Below, in pieces: positions 36,013 through 45,169 of a stretch of 64,000 nucleotides of DNA. The position numbers and the translations under genes were made by a program. How positions within the stretch are numbered: the first letter of the stretch is position 1; every line of letters starts with the position of its first letter. The notes beneath the pieces were generated by a model. The model was given only the letters and a program-made list of their open reading frames with translations. It made no database searches and was not told the origin of the DNA. The DNA is from Singulisphaera acidiphila DSM 18658 (GTDB taxonomy: Bacteria; Planctomycetota; Planctomycetia; Isosphaerales; Isosphaeraceae): contig NC_019892.1 in the NCBI RefSeq assembly GCF_000242455.2, positions 6,768,744 through 6,832,743 of the forward strand, written 5' to 3'.

Positions 36013-37041
36013 TCAGAGCCCGTGGTACTCCCGGTACCAGGCCACGAACCGCTCCACGCCGACTTCCAAGGGGGTAGCGGGTCGGAAGTCAACCTCACGC
36101 ATCAGGTCGTCCACGTCCGCGTAGGTCGACGGTACGTCGCCAGGCTGCATTGGCGCGAGCAGTTTCAGGGCCTTGCGACCGAGCGTACGCTCGAGGATCG
36201 AAACAAGCTCCAACAGTTCCACGGGTTGGTTGTTGCCGATGTTGTAAATCCGATAAGGGGCGGAGCTCGAGCCTGGATCCGGCGCCTCGGACGACCAAGT
36301 CGGGTCCGGGCCCGGCACATGGTTGCGCAACCGGACGATCCCTTCCACAATGTCATCAACGTAGGTGAAGTCGCGCCTCATTCTGCCTTCGTTGAACAGG
36401 GTAATCGGTTCTCCCGCGAGGATCGCCTTCGTGAAGATGAACATCGCCATGTCGGGCCGGCCCCAGGGGCCGTAGACCGTGAAGAAGCGGAGGCCTGTGC
36501 AAGGGAGGCCGAACAGGTGGGCATAACTGTGGGCCATCACCTCGTTGGCCTTCTTGGTGGCCGCATACAGCGACACCGGGTGATCGACATTGTCATGCAC
36601 CGAGAATGGGACGCGCGTATTGCCGCCGTAGACCGAGCTCGAGGAGGCGTAGACCAGATGCCGGACGTGCGACTGCCGGCATCCTTCGAGAATGTGAAGG
36701 AAACCGGTGATATTGCTTTCGGTATAAGCGTGCGGATTGGTCAGGGAGTAGCGGACCCCCGCCTGGCCCGCAAGATGGATCACGCGTCCGACCGAATGCC
36801 GGGCAAAAAGGGCTTCCATTCCCACACGGTCGGCGAGATCGACCTCTTCGAATTGGAAGCCAGGAAACGTCTTCAGTTGCGCCAACCGCGCTTGCTTGAG
36901 CCGGACGTCATAGTAAGGATTCAGGTTGTCGAGGGCGAGTACCTCTTCCCCATCCTTCAAGAGCCGGTGAGCCACATGGTAGCCGATGAAGCCGGCAGCC
37001 CCGGTGACCAGAGTGATGCCTTGATTGTCTTTCAAGAACAT
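36013..37041 (-). CDS. NAD-dependent epimerase, UDP-glucuronate 4-epimerase type
   Basis: An extended SDR enzyme of 342 residues. GAAGFIGYH (14-22) binds NAD+, the catalytic pair is in YAATKK, and VYGPWGRPDMA and RDFTYVDDI are typical for UDP-GlcA 4-epimerases (LspL/WbnF type). It would convert UDP-GlcA to UDP-GalA for a surface polysaccharide. It lies on the opposite strand from the main locus and 800 bases from wecB. It is most likely a precursor-supply gene for the exopolysaccharide encoded next door. Confidence 0.9.
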   Translation of the reverse strand: MFLKDNQGITLVTGAAGFIGYHVAHRLLKDGEEVLALDNLNPYYDVRLKQARLAQLKTFPGFQFEEVDLADRVGMEALFARHSVGRVIHLAGQAGVRYSLTNPHAYTESNITGFLHILEGCRQSHVRHLVYASSSSVYGGNTRVPFSVHDNVDHPVSLYAATKKANEVMAHSYAHLFGLPCTGLRFFTVYGPWGRPDMAMFIFTKAILAGEPITLFNEGRMRRDFTYVDDIVEGIVRLRNHVPGPDPTWSSEAPDPGSSSAPYRIYNIGNNQPVELLELVSILERTLGRKALKLLAPMQPGDVPSTYADVDDLMREVDFRPATPLEVGVERFVAWYREYHGL

Positions 37042-37841
37042 GTCCTATCAATCGTCTTGAGGCCTGTCGAGTCAGAACCAAGTGGGTGTTTGTTCGCGGA
37101 AACCGGCTGCTTGTCTTTCAGGAAAAGCTGGGTGGCGTCCGATCGGGTCGTTCCCCCCGCGAAAGATTCGCCGGGTGGCATCGGTTGCAAGAACGTTCGG
37201 TGAACGACCCTGAGTTTCCTCCGATTTCGTTCCCCGATGCTTCTGTATCATCGACTTTGGGCCTTGGAATTTCAACGGTTACGGCAAGACGACGTGGCCT
37301 GGCGCTCAGGTGGCCTGGAAGCTCACAGGTGTGGCCGGATCACGCGATCGATCGGGGATGTCGGGTTGAGCCTCGTGCCGTGTTCGTCTGACAGAGGCTG
37401 GCCCGTGCCGTGACACAAGAATGGTGGCTGAGTGAGGGATTTCTTGGGATGTTCCCCAGGACTCAAGCCGGGGCGACGATCCCCAGGCCCATCCGTCCGT
37501 GCCGCCTGTTTCGTACTGGCGGTCGTAACCAATGCTAAACAGCCGAGAAGAGATGTGTGGACGACTTCAAAACTATGGAAAAGAAGAATCAGGACGAGCC
37601 GGCATTCCAAGATGGTTTCTTAAGGAACAGTATTCCGTTACACATTTGCTTGAGAGTCATCTCTTTAGCAAACACCTGTCCGGTTCGCCCGAGGACAGGT
37701 CGCTGATCGTCGCCGGTTGGGAGCGGCCGGCGGCGATCACCACCTGGATAATGAGGGGAGGGGGCTGCCCTTGGCGTTCTCCGGGAGCTGATACGATGTC
37801 ACGTTGTGATGCTCCCGTACGCGACTGCTGGAGAATACGGA
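37042..37841. other. intergenic stretch, no gene seen
   Basis: These 800 bases separate two minus-strand precursor genes. Short ORFs on both strands have no recognisable content. I see no clear terminator or promoter. Confidence 0.45.
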
Positions 37842-38945
37842 TCAGAGCAAGGGCGCTTGCCGCTTACCGGCCCAGGCTTCGATGACATCGACGACGCGCA
37901 CGGCGGCACGGCCATCCCATAACGGCGGTCGGCTGCCGGTTGGCCAGCGGTCAGCCAGGATCTCGGCGATACCGGCCTCGATCTGCGCCGGGTCGTTGCC
38001 CACGAGTCGATTGGTGCCGCAACTGATTGTCGCGGGTCGTTCCGTGTTTTCGCGGAGCGTCAGGCAAGGGACCCCCAGCGCAGTCGTCTCCTCCTGGATC
38101 CCTCCGGAGTCGGTCAGGACGCACTTTGCTCGCGCCATGAGGCCCAGGAACGTGAGGTAAGGGAGCGGGTCGGTCAAACGAATACCGGGGGCCGTTACGA
38201 TTCCCCCGCGGTTCAGGCGGTCTCGCGTGCGCGGGTGGACCGGAAAGAGTACGGGCAGGCGCTCCGCGACTCGGTTGACCGTAGCCATGATTGCCCGCAA
38301 GGGACCGTCCTCGTCCACATTTGAGGGGCGGTGCAGCGTCAAGAGCGCGTAGCTGCCGGGTTCGAGATTGAACTCCTTCCAAGGCGAGCGTAAAAGGCTG
38401 GCGTCCCTGTGCTTCACGAGTGAGTCGACCATGCAGTTGCCGACCAGGTGAATCTGCTTTTCGGGAACCCCTTCGTGACGCAAGTGCGTCACGCCGCTTT
38501 CCTCGCTGGCGAAGAGTAGATCCGACAACCGGTCGGTCACGACCCGATTGACCTCTTCGGGCATCGCCCGGTCGAATGACCTCAGGCCGGCCTCGACATG
38601 GGCCAGCGGGATCTGAAGTTTCGCCGCGACGAGCGCTGCGGCCAGCGTGGAGTTAACATCGCCACTGACGATGACCAGGTCGGGGCGAAGCTCCTGGCAG
38701 GTCGACTCGAATGCGACCATGATGGCCGCCGTCTGCTTGGCGTGCGAGTCGGACCCGACCCCGAGGAAAACGTCCGGCTTGGGCATGCCCAACTCGTCGA
38801 AGAAGACGTCGGACATCCGGGCGTCATAGTGCTGTCCCGTGTGCACGAGGGTCTGCTGGAAGCCACGACGCTCGAGCTCATGCACGATCGGGGTCATCTT
38901 CATGAAGTTGGGGCGTGCACCGACGACGTTGCAAATCTTGATCAT
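37842..38945 (-). CDS. wecB: UDP-N-acetylglucosamine 2-epimerase (non-hydrolysing)
   Basis: The 367-residue enzyme interconverts UDP-GlcNAc and UDP-ManNAc. Family motifs are VVGARPNFMKM at the start, LVHTGQHYDARMSD, VSGDVNSTLAAALVAAKL, HVEAGLRSFDRAMPEEVNRV, and the C-terminal LTDSGGIQEETTALGVPCLTLRENTERP. GAGGGAA precedes the ATG. No dehydrogenase that would form ManNAcA is adjacent. Two or three hairpins lie upstream (39,005-39,195) and may belong to its leader. Confidence 0.95.
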   Translation of the reverse strand: MIKICNVVGARPNFMKMTPIVHELERRGFQQTLVHTGQHYDARMSDVFFDELGMPKPDVFLGVGSDSHAKQTAAIMVAFESTCQELRPDLVIVSGDVNSTLAAALVAAKLQIPLAHVEAGLRSFDRAMPEEVNRVVTDRLSDLLFASEESGVTHLRHEGVPEKQIHLVGNCMVDSLVKHRDASLLRSPWKEFNLEPGSYALLTLHRPSNVDEDGPLRAIMATVNRVAERLPVLFPVHPRTRDRLNRGGIVTAPGIRLTDPLPYLTFLGLMARAKCVLTDSGGIQEETTALGVPCLTLRENTERPATISCGTNRLVGNDPAQIEAGIAEILADRWPTGSRPPLWDGRAAVRVVDVIEAWAGKRQAPLL

Positions 38946-40180
38946 CTGTGATTCCCTCGCCCCTATTCTCTGGGGTCACCCAATTCCGTTCACGAAGATT
39001 TCGCACGGCGGTGTTGGATCGGACGGGGTCCGCCGTAAGCACGATCGAGGTGTTATTGGTTTTGGTCTCGTCCTGGTGCCGCGCCTCTTGAAAAGGTGCA
39101 GGTCGAGACCTCCGAGGCAGCCCTCGTCTTGGCAGAGTCCAGCCTCATGGTTGAGCAGGCCGTATGGTAGAGCAGGCCACTTGGTGCGCCAAGTGACGAT
39201 GCGTCGTTGCGCACTCCAGGCAACATCGGCCGGAATGAGGGGGCGATGACTTCACAATCGGCTCATCACAGACACAGCGGTCCACGACTTCTTGATCCAA
39301 AGAAACCCAAGGAAGGGAGTGAAATTGCTTCGAGCCTGAACAATCAGGCTGCGTGGAGGAACTTTGCGGGTTGGGCACCTTCCTTTGGAGCCGAACAGGT
39401 CACCGTACACCGCCCTTAATCGAAGTCTTATAAAAGGAGAGGGGGAGACGCAGGTCATTTGACGAGGACCGCCCACTCGAACGAGATGCGATCTCGTATT
39501 TGTTGACGACCAGGCTTCGGCTCTTGGCCGCGAGGCCATTCGTGCGTTTCTTCGCCGTCCCTATTGGACAGTGCGGTGGAGAAATCAGGCCGCCACAGAT
39601 CGGCGGTAGGAGTTGCTCGCGACATCAAGAGTGTCGCAGAGAGTGCAAGCCCATTTCTGGGAAATCGCCAAAAAGCATCATTCTAGGCCATCACGATTCG
39701 TGGAGACGTTCTGCTGCCCCTGTCAGGGACGCTAAGATTGGCTGGGGGACGCTAACGCTGGCTTGTTCTTGGTGCCATCTCGGTGTTTTGTGCATCATTG
39801 ATAAAAAAAGCAGAAAATGACAAATATGAATCATGCGAGAGTCTTCTAGGCCATATTTTGCAGATTTGGTCGTGGGATCATGCCGATTTTTGGCAATGTA
39901 TGACGGTGATTTCTGGTGGCTTCGGCGTTTTTAGCTCGAATCAGATTAATTAGGATCCTCGCAATATGTTCCTCTTCTTGTGCGATGATGGAAAATCAGA
40001 ACATCCTACGAGATTGGTTGCAGTCCTCATCGCAATTAGTAATATTGTGACTCCATCCGACTCCCCGCGAGGGTCCTTCTCAATAGGACACATTTGGAGT
40101 CGCTGTCGGTCCGACGCAGGACCCTTTCAAGTCTGGTATTCATTAAGACTACATGGGCCCGATGTGGAGCCGGTTAGCGT
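38946..40180. other. long intergenic region with several hairpins
   Basis: This 1235-base region separates wecB from the divergent deacetylase gene and probably contains promoters for both. Hairpins occur at 39005-39036, 39064-39110 and 39178-39195. A 17-base near-repeat (ATGGTTGAGCAGGCCGT, then ATGGTAGAGCAGGCCAC) spans 39147-39180. From 39,660 on the DNA is AT-richer and no ORF is supported. Confidence 0.5.
39005..39110. promoter_or_regulatory. hairpin pair upstream of wecB
   Basis: The first hairpin has ACGGCGG pairing with CCGCCGT (39005-39036). The second has GGTCTCG pairing with CGAGACC, extended inward by CCTG/CAGG (39064-39110). They lie 60-165 bases before the wecB start on its 5' side and could form a structured leader or attenuator. 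The strand on which they act is unknown. Confidence 0.35.
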
Positions 40181-41248
40181 ATGTCTAGACTCCCAAAGCT
40201 AATATCAACTCACTCATTCAATTTCGATAATTCAGAGGGCGATGGTGGACTTGGTCGCGACGCTCGCCTTGGTAGGAACCTTGCCCACGGGGGAGCGGCC
40301 CTCGACGTTTTGGACTCTGAGGTTGATTCACGAGGCAGTTGGGACGCCGGTCTGCGGCCCGGATCGGAAGCTCAGGTCATTCTGAGTTTCGATGTCGAGG
40401 AGCACTTTCGGATCGAAGCGGCAGCGGGGCTGAATTTGGCCCCTGGCTTGAAAGCCGCTTGCAGCGAACGGCTTGCGCCGTCGACGCGATGGATTCTCGA
40501 TCAGTTGGATGCTCACGACCAGAAAGCGACCTTCTTCATCCTCGGGCAGATTGCGCGGATTGACCCTGCGCTGGTCCGCGACATCCACCGAGCGGGCCAC
40601 GAGGTTGCCAGCCATGGCTGGGACCATCGCCGGGTCCTCGAAATGAATCCCGAATCCTTCCGGGAAGATGTGCGAAAAAGTAAGGATGCTCTTGAGCAAG
40701 TCACCGGCGAGGCTGTGGTAGGTTATCGCGCCCCGACGTTTAGCGTCGTTCGGCGGACAGCCTGGGCTCTCGACGTGCTGGCGGAACTCGGGATGCTCTA
40801 CGACTCTTCGATCTACCCGGTGCGGCACGATCGCTATGGCGTCCCTCACGCTCCTCGTGCTCCGTTTCTCGCCCAAGGCCGCGAACGACAGATCCTCGAG
40901 CTTCCCCCGGCCACACTTCGGCTCGGGGGCGTCAATGCCCCGATCGGCGGCGGAGGTTATTTCCGCTTGCTGCCGTTATTCCTGATGGAATGGGCCATTG
41001 CGCAGGTGAGGCGCGACGTCCGTCCGGCCGTTGCGATGCTTTACTTCCACCCCTGGGAGTTCGATCCAGGGCAACCCCGCTTGCCGATGCGCCGCATGGG
41101 CCGGTTTCGTACTTATGTGGGAATCTCGCGCAGCCAGGCCCGCCTAGTCTCCCTGCTGTCGCGATATCGTTTTGCTCGGGCGGTCGATGTTGCCTGTCGG
41201 CTCGATTGCCAGAATTACGAGCTTTCCGGGTACAACGTGGCCGAGTGA
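40181..41248 (+). CDS. polysaccharide deacetylase, XrtA/PEP-CTERM-system type
   Basis: The NodB-type deacetylase domain carries LSFDVEEHF (metal Asp), HEVASHGWDHRRVLEM (His/His), GYRAPTFSVV and a C-terminal YFHPWEFDPGQPRLP. The combination with the extra C-terminal DUF3473-like part matches the deacetylase family found in exosortase-A systems of proteobacteria (TIGR03006 type). It likely removes N-acetyl groups from the exopolysaccharide. The first 60 residues before the domain are unlike the family and low in structure; the true start could be later, although no good alternative start was found. Confidence 0.88.
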   Translation: MSRLPKLISTHSFNFDNSEGDGGLGRDARLGRNLAHGGAALDVLDSEVDSRGSWDAGLRPGSEAQVILSFDVEEHFRIEAAAGLNLAPGLKAACSERLAPSTRWILDQLDAHDQKATFFILGQIARIDPALVRDIHRAGHEVASHGWDHRRVLEMNPESFREDVRKSKDALEQVTGEAVVGYRAPTFSVVRRTAWALDVLAELGMLYDSSIYPVRHDRYGVPHAPRAPFLAQGRERQILELPPATLRLGGVNAPIGGGGYFRLLPLFLMEWAIAQVRRDVRPAVAMLYFHPWEFDPGQPRLPMRRMGRFRTYVGISRSQARLVSLLSRYRFARAVDVACRLDCQNYELSGYNVAE

Positions 41249-41681
41249 GTGTCACGGAACAACTCGGCAACCGTTCTACTCCACCAGCCTAGTCGGTTCC
41301 AGGATTACCCCACGAACCGATGAATCGTCAATTTCTTCATGTGTCCCACAAAATCCTGACAAGGAGGTGAAATCACAGCACATGAGATTTTTTGATCATG
41401 TAAGTCGGCCCGCTTGTCCGTGAGCCGGGCTTCAGTTGTAACCCGCTTCGTACACGATTCTGAAAGTGGTATCCGGCCAAGTCGGTGATCCCAAGTAACC
41501 CGGGCTCGGGACCTTGGGCGGCCTGCCGGGACGCCTCTTTGGAAATCGGCATATGAATAGACTTCGTAGTTTTGCATCATCCGATGGGTTTGTCTCATCG
41601 GACCTCGGGCTTGTCAGTGGGCGGAGTTCGTTCCCACGGCAATTCCTTTCTTCAGGCAGAGAAACCTTAAGAGGACAGTCA
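41249..41681. other. leader region of the PEP-CTERM gene
   Basis: The region contains AAGGAGGTGA at 41361-41370, a perfect complement of the 16S rRNA 3' end, followed 11 bases later by a 13-codon ORF (41382-41423) that overlaps a GC-rich hairpin-like stretch (GCCCG/CGGGC). It may be a leader peptide or a remnant. No other gene is seen. Confidence 0.4.
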
Positions 41682-42404
41682 ATGAAGAAATTAACATTAG
41701 CTTTGGCCGCGGTGATCGGGCTCTTCGTCGCCGGGCGCGCCGACGCCTCGCTCGTGCTTGGATTCAATAGCGATCCCAATAACTCGGCTCGAATCAATAT
41801 CGAGGCAACCAGCACTCCGGGCGGGAACCAGGCCAGAATCTTCTTCACCGGTGGCTTTTACATCGCCGCCTCTGACGGAGGCGTCGGCGATGCCTTCCTC
41901 AAAACCGGCTACTTCTCCGGACCTGGTTTCACATACACGTCCGTCCAGACGGCGGCGTTGGGTGAAAAAGCGGACCTCACCGGCGCTGGCAACACCTTGG
42001 TTTTGTCGGATGGCGCCGGCGGTACGTTGACCGCCACAATCGTTGGGCTCCAGATTGAGACCCAGGGAATTTTGGGGCACATCAACTTGACTGGCAAGGT
42101 CAACCTCTCGGGTGTCACCTACACGGGGTACTCGGGAGCTGGCAACCAGGACTTTCTTCAGTTGGTGACTGAGGCCTCTCCTCCCGGTGGCGGGATTGCC
42201 GGCATCACCTTCTCCTTCGGTGCGGGCACGACCCTGTCGAAGCTGTTGGATCCGACGCAGCTCAACGGGGCTGGCCAACGGAGCAGGCCTTACACCGGCT
42301 CGCTTTCGACGGTCCCCGAGCCAGGGTCCATGGCGCTTGCGTTCTCGGGCGTTGCGATGCTGGGCCTGGGCTACTATCGCCAGCAGCGGCGCAAGTCGGT
42401 CTGA
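41682..42404 (+). CDS. PEP-CTERM sorting-domain protein
   Basis: The protein is 240 residues long. It has a Sec signal peptide (residues 1-23, ending ADASL), a Gly/Thr/Ser-rich beta-type middle with no cysteine, and a C-terminal sorting signal: VPEPGSMAL, a hydrophobic segment, then YRQQRRKSV. Exosortases cut such signals and move the protein to the surface or into the matrix. GAGGA precedes the ATG at 41682. Its place in the locus, 3.5 kb from the exosortase gene, makes it the likely dedicated substrate. Confidence 0.92.
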   Translation: MKKLTLALAAVIGLFVAGRADASLVLGFNSDPNNSARINIEATSTPGGNQARIFFTGGFYIAASDGGVGDAFLKTGYFSGPGFTYTSVQTAALGEKADLTGAGNTLVLSDGAGGTLTATIVGLQIETQGILGHINLTGKVNLSGVTYTGYSGAGNQDFLQLVTEASPPGGGIAGITFSFGAGTTLSKLLDPTQLNGAGQRSRPYTGSLSTVPEPGSMALAFSGVAMLGLGYYRQQRRKSV

Positions 42405-43144
42405 GGTCCTTCGTCGTTACCCTCCAAACGGTAGCGATCTGACGTTCCCTCTTCCGGAGCAGCTCGTCATGGGCTGCTCCGGAATCTGATAACCCAAGCC
42501 TCGACTCGAGCCCAAGCACGTTGTGGCTCTGCCCCGGGTAACCCAGGGCCGTAGCTCCCGTGAGCCGAAGTCGACCAGAGCCTCGTTCCGAAATGGTTTG
42601 GCGCACCCCCGAACAAACAGAGTCGATGCTTCGTTCATAAGAAACAGTGTGTTTTCGGGCGCGTTGAATCAGTGATAGGCTTTCAGCCTGCTGTTTTTTG
42701 GCAACACCAGACTTTTCGGCTTCATAGCCACAGGAATTCTTATCATGATGAGTACAGGGGCGAGCATCATACTTGATTCTTGGCAATGGCTTGATAATAA
42801 GAGGTTGGGTCGGCATTTCGATGATGCTAAAGCTATTGCCAAGTTACGACATGTTTATTGCTTGTGAATTTTCCTGGATTCATCGTCCCTTGTTGTCTGG
42901 TGTCGGCCAGGCCGCTCTCCAGGTCTCTGTTCCAATGCCAATGCGAGCTCGTGGTGCTGCGGGGATTGGGGCAAGGTTAGACCCTTCGGTCCGAGACGAC
43001 TCTCGGATCGACGCGTGACGTGCTGAAAGGAACTGGCCCGGACGCGTTGCTGTTTTCGGCGTCGTAACGCCGACTGTGAGATGACTCACACTCCCCCATC
43101 AGCACCATGTGCGTGCTCGAACATTAAGCTATCCGAGGAAAGCC
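42405..43144. other. intergenic stretch with terminator; otherwise no gene seen
   Basis: The first part holds the terminator listed at 42452-42484. The rest, about 42,640-42,860, is AT-richer and likely contains the promoter for the sugar transferase gene, but I see no certain boxes. No ORF is supported. Confidence 0.45.
42452..42484 (+). terminator. terminator after the PEP-CTERM gene
   Basis: TTCCGGAGCAGC and its exact complement enclose a nine-base loop, 48 bases after the PEP-CTERM stop. The 12-bp stem is very stable, although the following T run is weak. Confidence 0.65.
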
Positions 43145-43951
43145 ATGTTTCCTACGTCTCGGCCTCTCACGGACGGCCTCTCGTTTCGCAGACCGTTCGC
43201 TTCGGTGTCAACGGCGACATCGAACTGGTATGTTCCTTTCAAATTGACGATCGACCTTAGCTTAGCGCTCCTGCTGCTGATCGTTCTTGGTCCGATGATT
43301 CTCATATTGATGGCGTTGGTCAAGTTGACTTCGCGCGGTCCTGCTCTCTATCGGCAGGTCAGGTTGGGCCTCGAAGGCCGACCATACACGATCATCAAGA
43401 TCCGAACGATGGTCCAGGATTGCGAACAACTTTCGGGACCGCAGTGGTCGAGGGCCGGCGATCCGCGGATCACGCGGCTGGGCGGGTTCCTGCGGCGTTG
43501 CCACCTCGATGAGTTGCCCCAACTCTGGAATGTGATCCGTGGCGAGATGAGCCTGGTCGGACCGCGTCCTGAGCGTCCCGTGTTCATCGACCGACTGGAA
43601 AAGCAGATCCCCAACTACCTCGATCGGTTGCAAGTTCGCCCGGGGATCACGGGGTTGGCGCAGGTTCAACTGCCGGCGGATTCAGACCTCGAGGGGGTTC
43701 GTCGCAAAGTGGCGTACGACCTTTGCTACATTCAGCGGATGGGACCGTGGCTGGACGCGCGGATCTTGGTCGGGACGATCTTCAAGTCGGTGGGCGTTCC
43801 GTTTGACCTGACGCGCCGTCTGATGTGGCTGCCGTGTGCCGTTGCGGAAGAGATCGATCGACTCAGTCCTGACGACTCGGACGATGACCAAGAGGAAGCG
43901 GCGGGACTGGACGCCGAGTCGGAGCGAACGCCCCAATTGCAGCCGATCTGA
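43145..43951 (+). CDS. undecaprenyl-phosphate sugar-phosphate transferase
   Basis: A bacterial sugar transferase (WcaJ/EpsL/PglC-type, PF02397) that would start chain assembly by placing a sugar phosphate on undecaprenyl phosphate. A hydrophobic segment (residues 35-60) is followed by the catalytic core with YRQVRLGLEGRPYTIIKIRTM, RITRLGGFLRRCHLDELPQLWNVIRGEMSLVGPRPE and VRPGITGLAQV. The C-terminal tail is acidic (DDSDDDQEEAAG). The ATG at 43145 is chosen for its GAGGA site. It lacks the extra N-terminal membrane domain of large polyprenol transferases. 268 residues. Confidence 0.93.
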   Translation: MFPTSRPLTDGLSFRRPFASVSTATSNWYVPFKLTIDLSLALLLLIVLGPMILILMALVKLTSRGPALYRQVRLGLEGRPYTIIKIRTMVQDCEQLSGPQWSRAGDPRITRLGGFLRRCHLDELPQLWNVIRGEMSLVGPRPERPVFIDRLEKQIPNYLDRLQVRPGITGLAQVQLPADSDLEGVRRKVAYDLCYIQRMGPWLDARILVGTIFKSVGVPFDLTRRLMWLPCAVAEEIDRLSPDDSDDDQEEAAGLDAESERTPQLQPI

Positions 43952-45169
43952 TGCGCTGCTCCGGATTCGCCAGATGACATGAATGGGCGCCTGTTCCAAT
44001 GAGCCGAACGGCGCCTCCTCGCAGAAGAGCGGGCAGATCGCGCGAAGGACTAGGGCAAACAGGCTGACCTTCCTGTGAGCCTGAGACCTTCACGACGGAC
44101 ACTCGCCTTCTCTCGTCCCACCCAATATATGTTCCGTGACGTGTCGACTCGCGCAGACGGTTGATGTCTCCTACGGCATGGCTGGATTGCAGAGAGGCGT
44201 CGCGGGACCCAAGCGGCCTCCGCTAGATTGGATATCGCAGCCTGTAACCGCCTGGTGGGTGAGGCGGTTGCGACAATGGCTTTGAATCGGGCAAGCGGTT
44301 TCTTGCCATCGCTCTCGCGTCTAACGAAGCGCTTCGGTGAGCCGTTGACGGGCAACCCGAGAGTTCTCGGGGCGATGAATGTTAACCAGGGGGTTCCGAA
44401 CAAGACGAGGGGGCTGTTTTCCTTGGTTTGCGGAATCGAAGTTCAGAAAATAGGGATGTCGAAGCTTTTTTTGAAGAACTGTGATTTGTGAAAGTCTAAC
44501 TAAACTGAGTTTGCGGAAAGTTTTCTTCTTACAATATGTCGAGAAGAGCATCATCGTGATCTCCAGCAAGACAACGACGCTCTCCAATATCCTGGCCGTG
44601 GAAGACCAGAAGCGGAGAAGTCATACCCGCTGGCGGGTCGTGGAAACGCGGTTTGAGAGAACGAATCGTGGCTCGACCGAGGGAATCGGTGGATGCCCCG
44701 TTCGTTCGTCTCGTGGTTTTTTCCTGACTGGGGCGATCAGGGGCCTCTTAATTAAGGCTTGTCAAATGCTGGCCGAGGTGCGGTCTTCTGTATTTGGTGA
44801 ATCACCCGAGTCGATGAGCTCCGTCGTAGAGCAGGTCCTTATCAAGGTCAGCGGTTGATTGGGGGCTGTTGATTCTGCGATACATTTGGGCGAAGAGTGC
44901 AAACCCGTATGCTCAAGGCTGATTGCATGGCGTAAGCTAGTCGCACGCCGAGATTCACCCTCCGAAGCATGCGGAAGGACGACGGAAAGCCAGGACGGCT
45001 TTCTTAGGATCTCTGGGCAATCACAAGGAGGCGACACTGACCGGATAGGCCCTTGGGTGCAACCCACGGGCACGGAGTGCGCGCAGGCTGGTTTGGGATC
45101 TGTGCGGGATTCTTGTTGGATCGCCCCCTTGACTAATTAATCATTGCCGCAAGGGATGAAAAAGAGATC
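43952..45169. other. long intergenic region upstream of the exosortase operon
   Basis: This 1.2-kb region contains no ORF that I can support. From about 44,860 to 45,075 several hairpins follow one another: GGCGT/ACGCC (44929-44949), GAAAGCC/GGCTTTC (44985-45003) and GCCCTTGGGT/ACCCACGGGC with one mismatch (45049-45071). The last ends about 100 bases before the exosortase start. The AT-rich part near 44,450-44,540 may hold a promoter. Confidence 0.5.
44860..45075 (+). promoter_or_regulatory. possible structured RNA leader of the exosortase operon
   Basis: At least three separate stems lie in about 150 bases, in the position of a 5' leader. I tried to match the c-di-GMP-I, cobalamin and group II intron patterns, and none fits. 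The function as RNA is speculative. Confidence 0.3.

Noticed and set aside
35794..37203. Plus-strand open frame of 469 codons
   Set aside because: Antisense to the well-supported UDP-glucuronate epimerase gene.
38946..43144. Sigma-54 promoters for the PEP-CTERM system
   Set aside because: I looked for TGGCAC-N5-TTGC with correct spacing and found only poor matches.
44860..45075. c-di-GMP-I, cobalamin riboswitch or group II intron
   Set aside because: Some bases resemble GCAAACC or hairpins of these RNAs, but the conserved core strings are not present in the right order.
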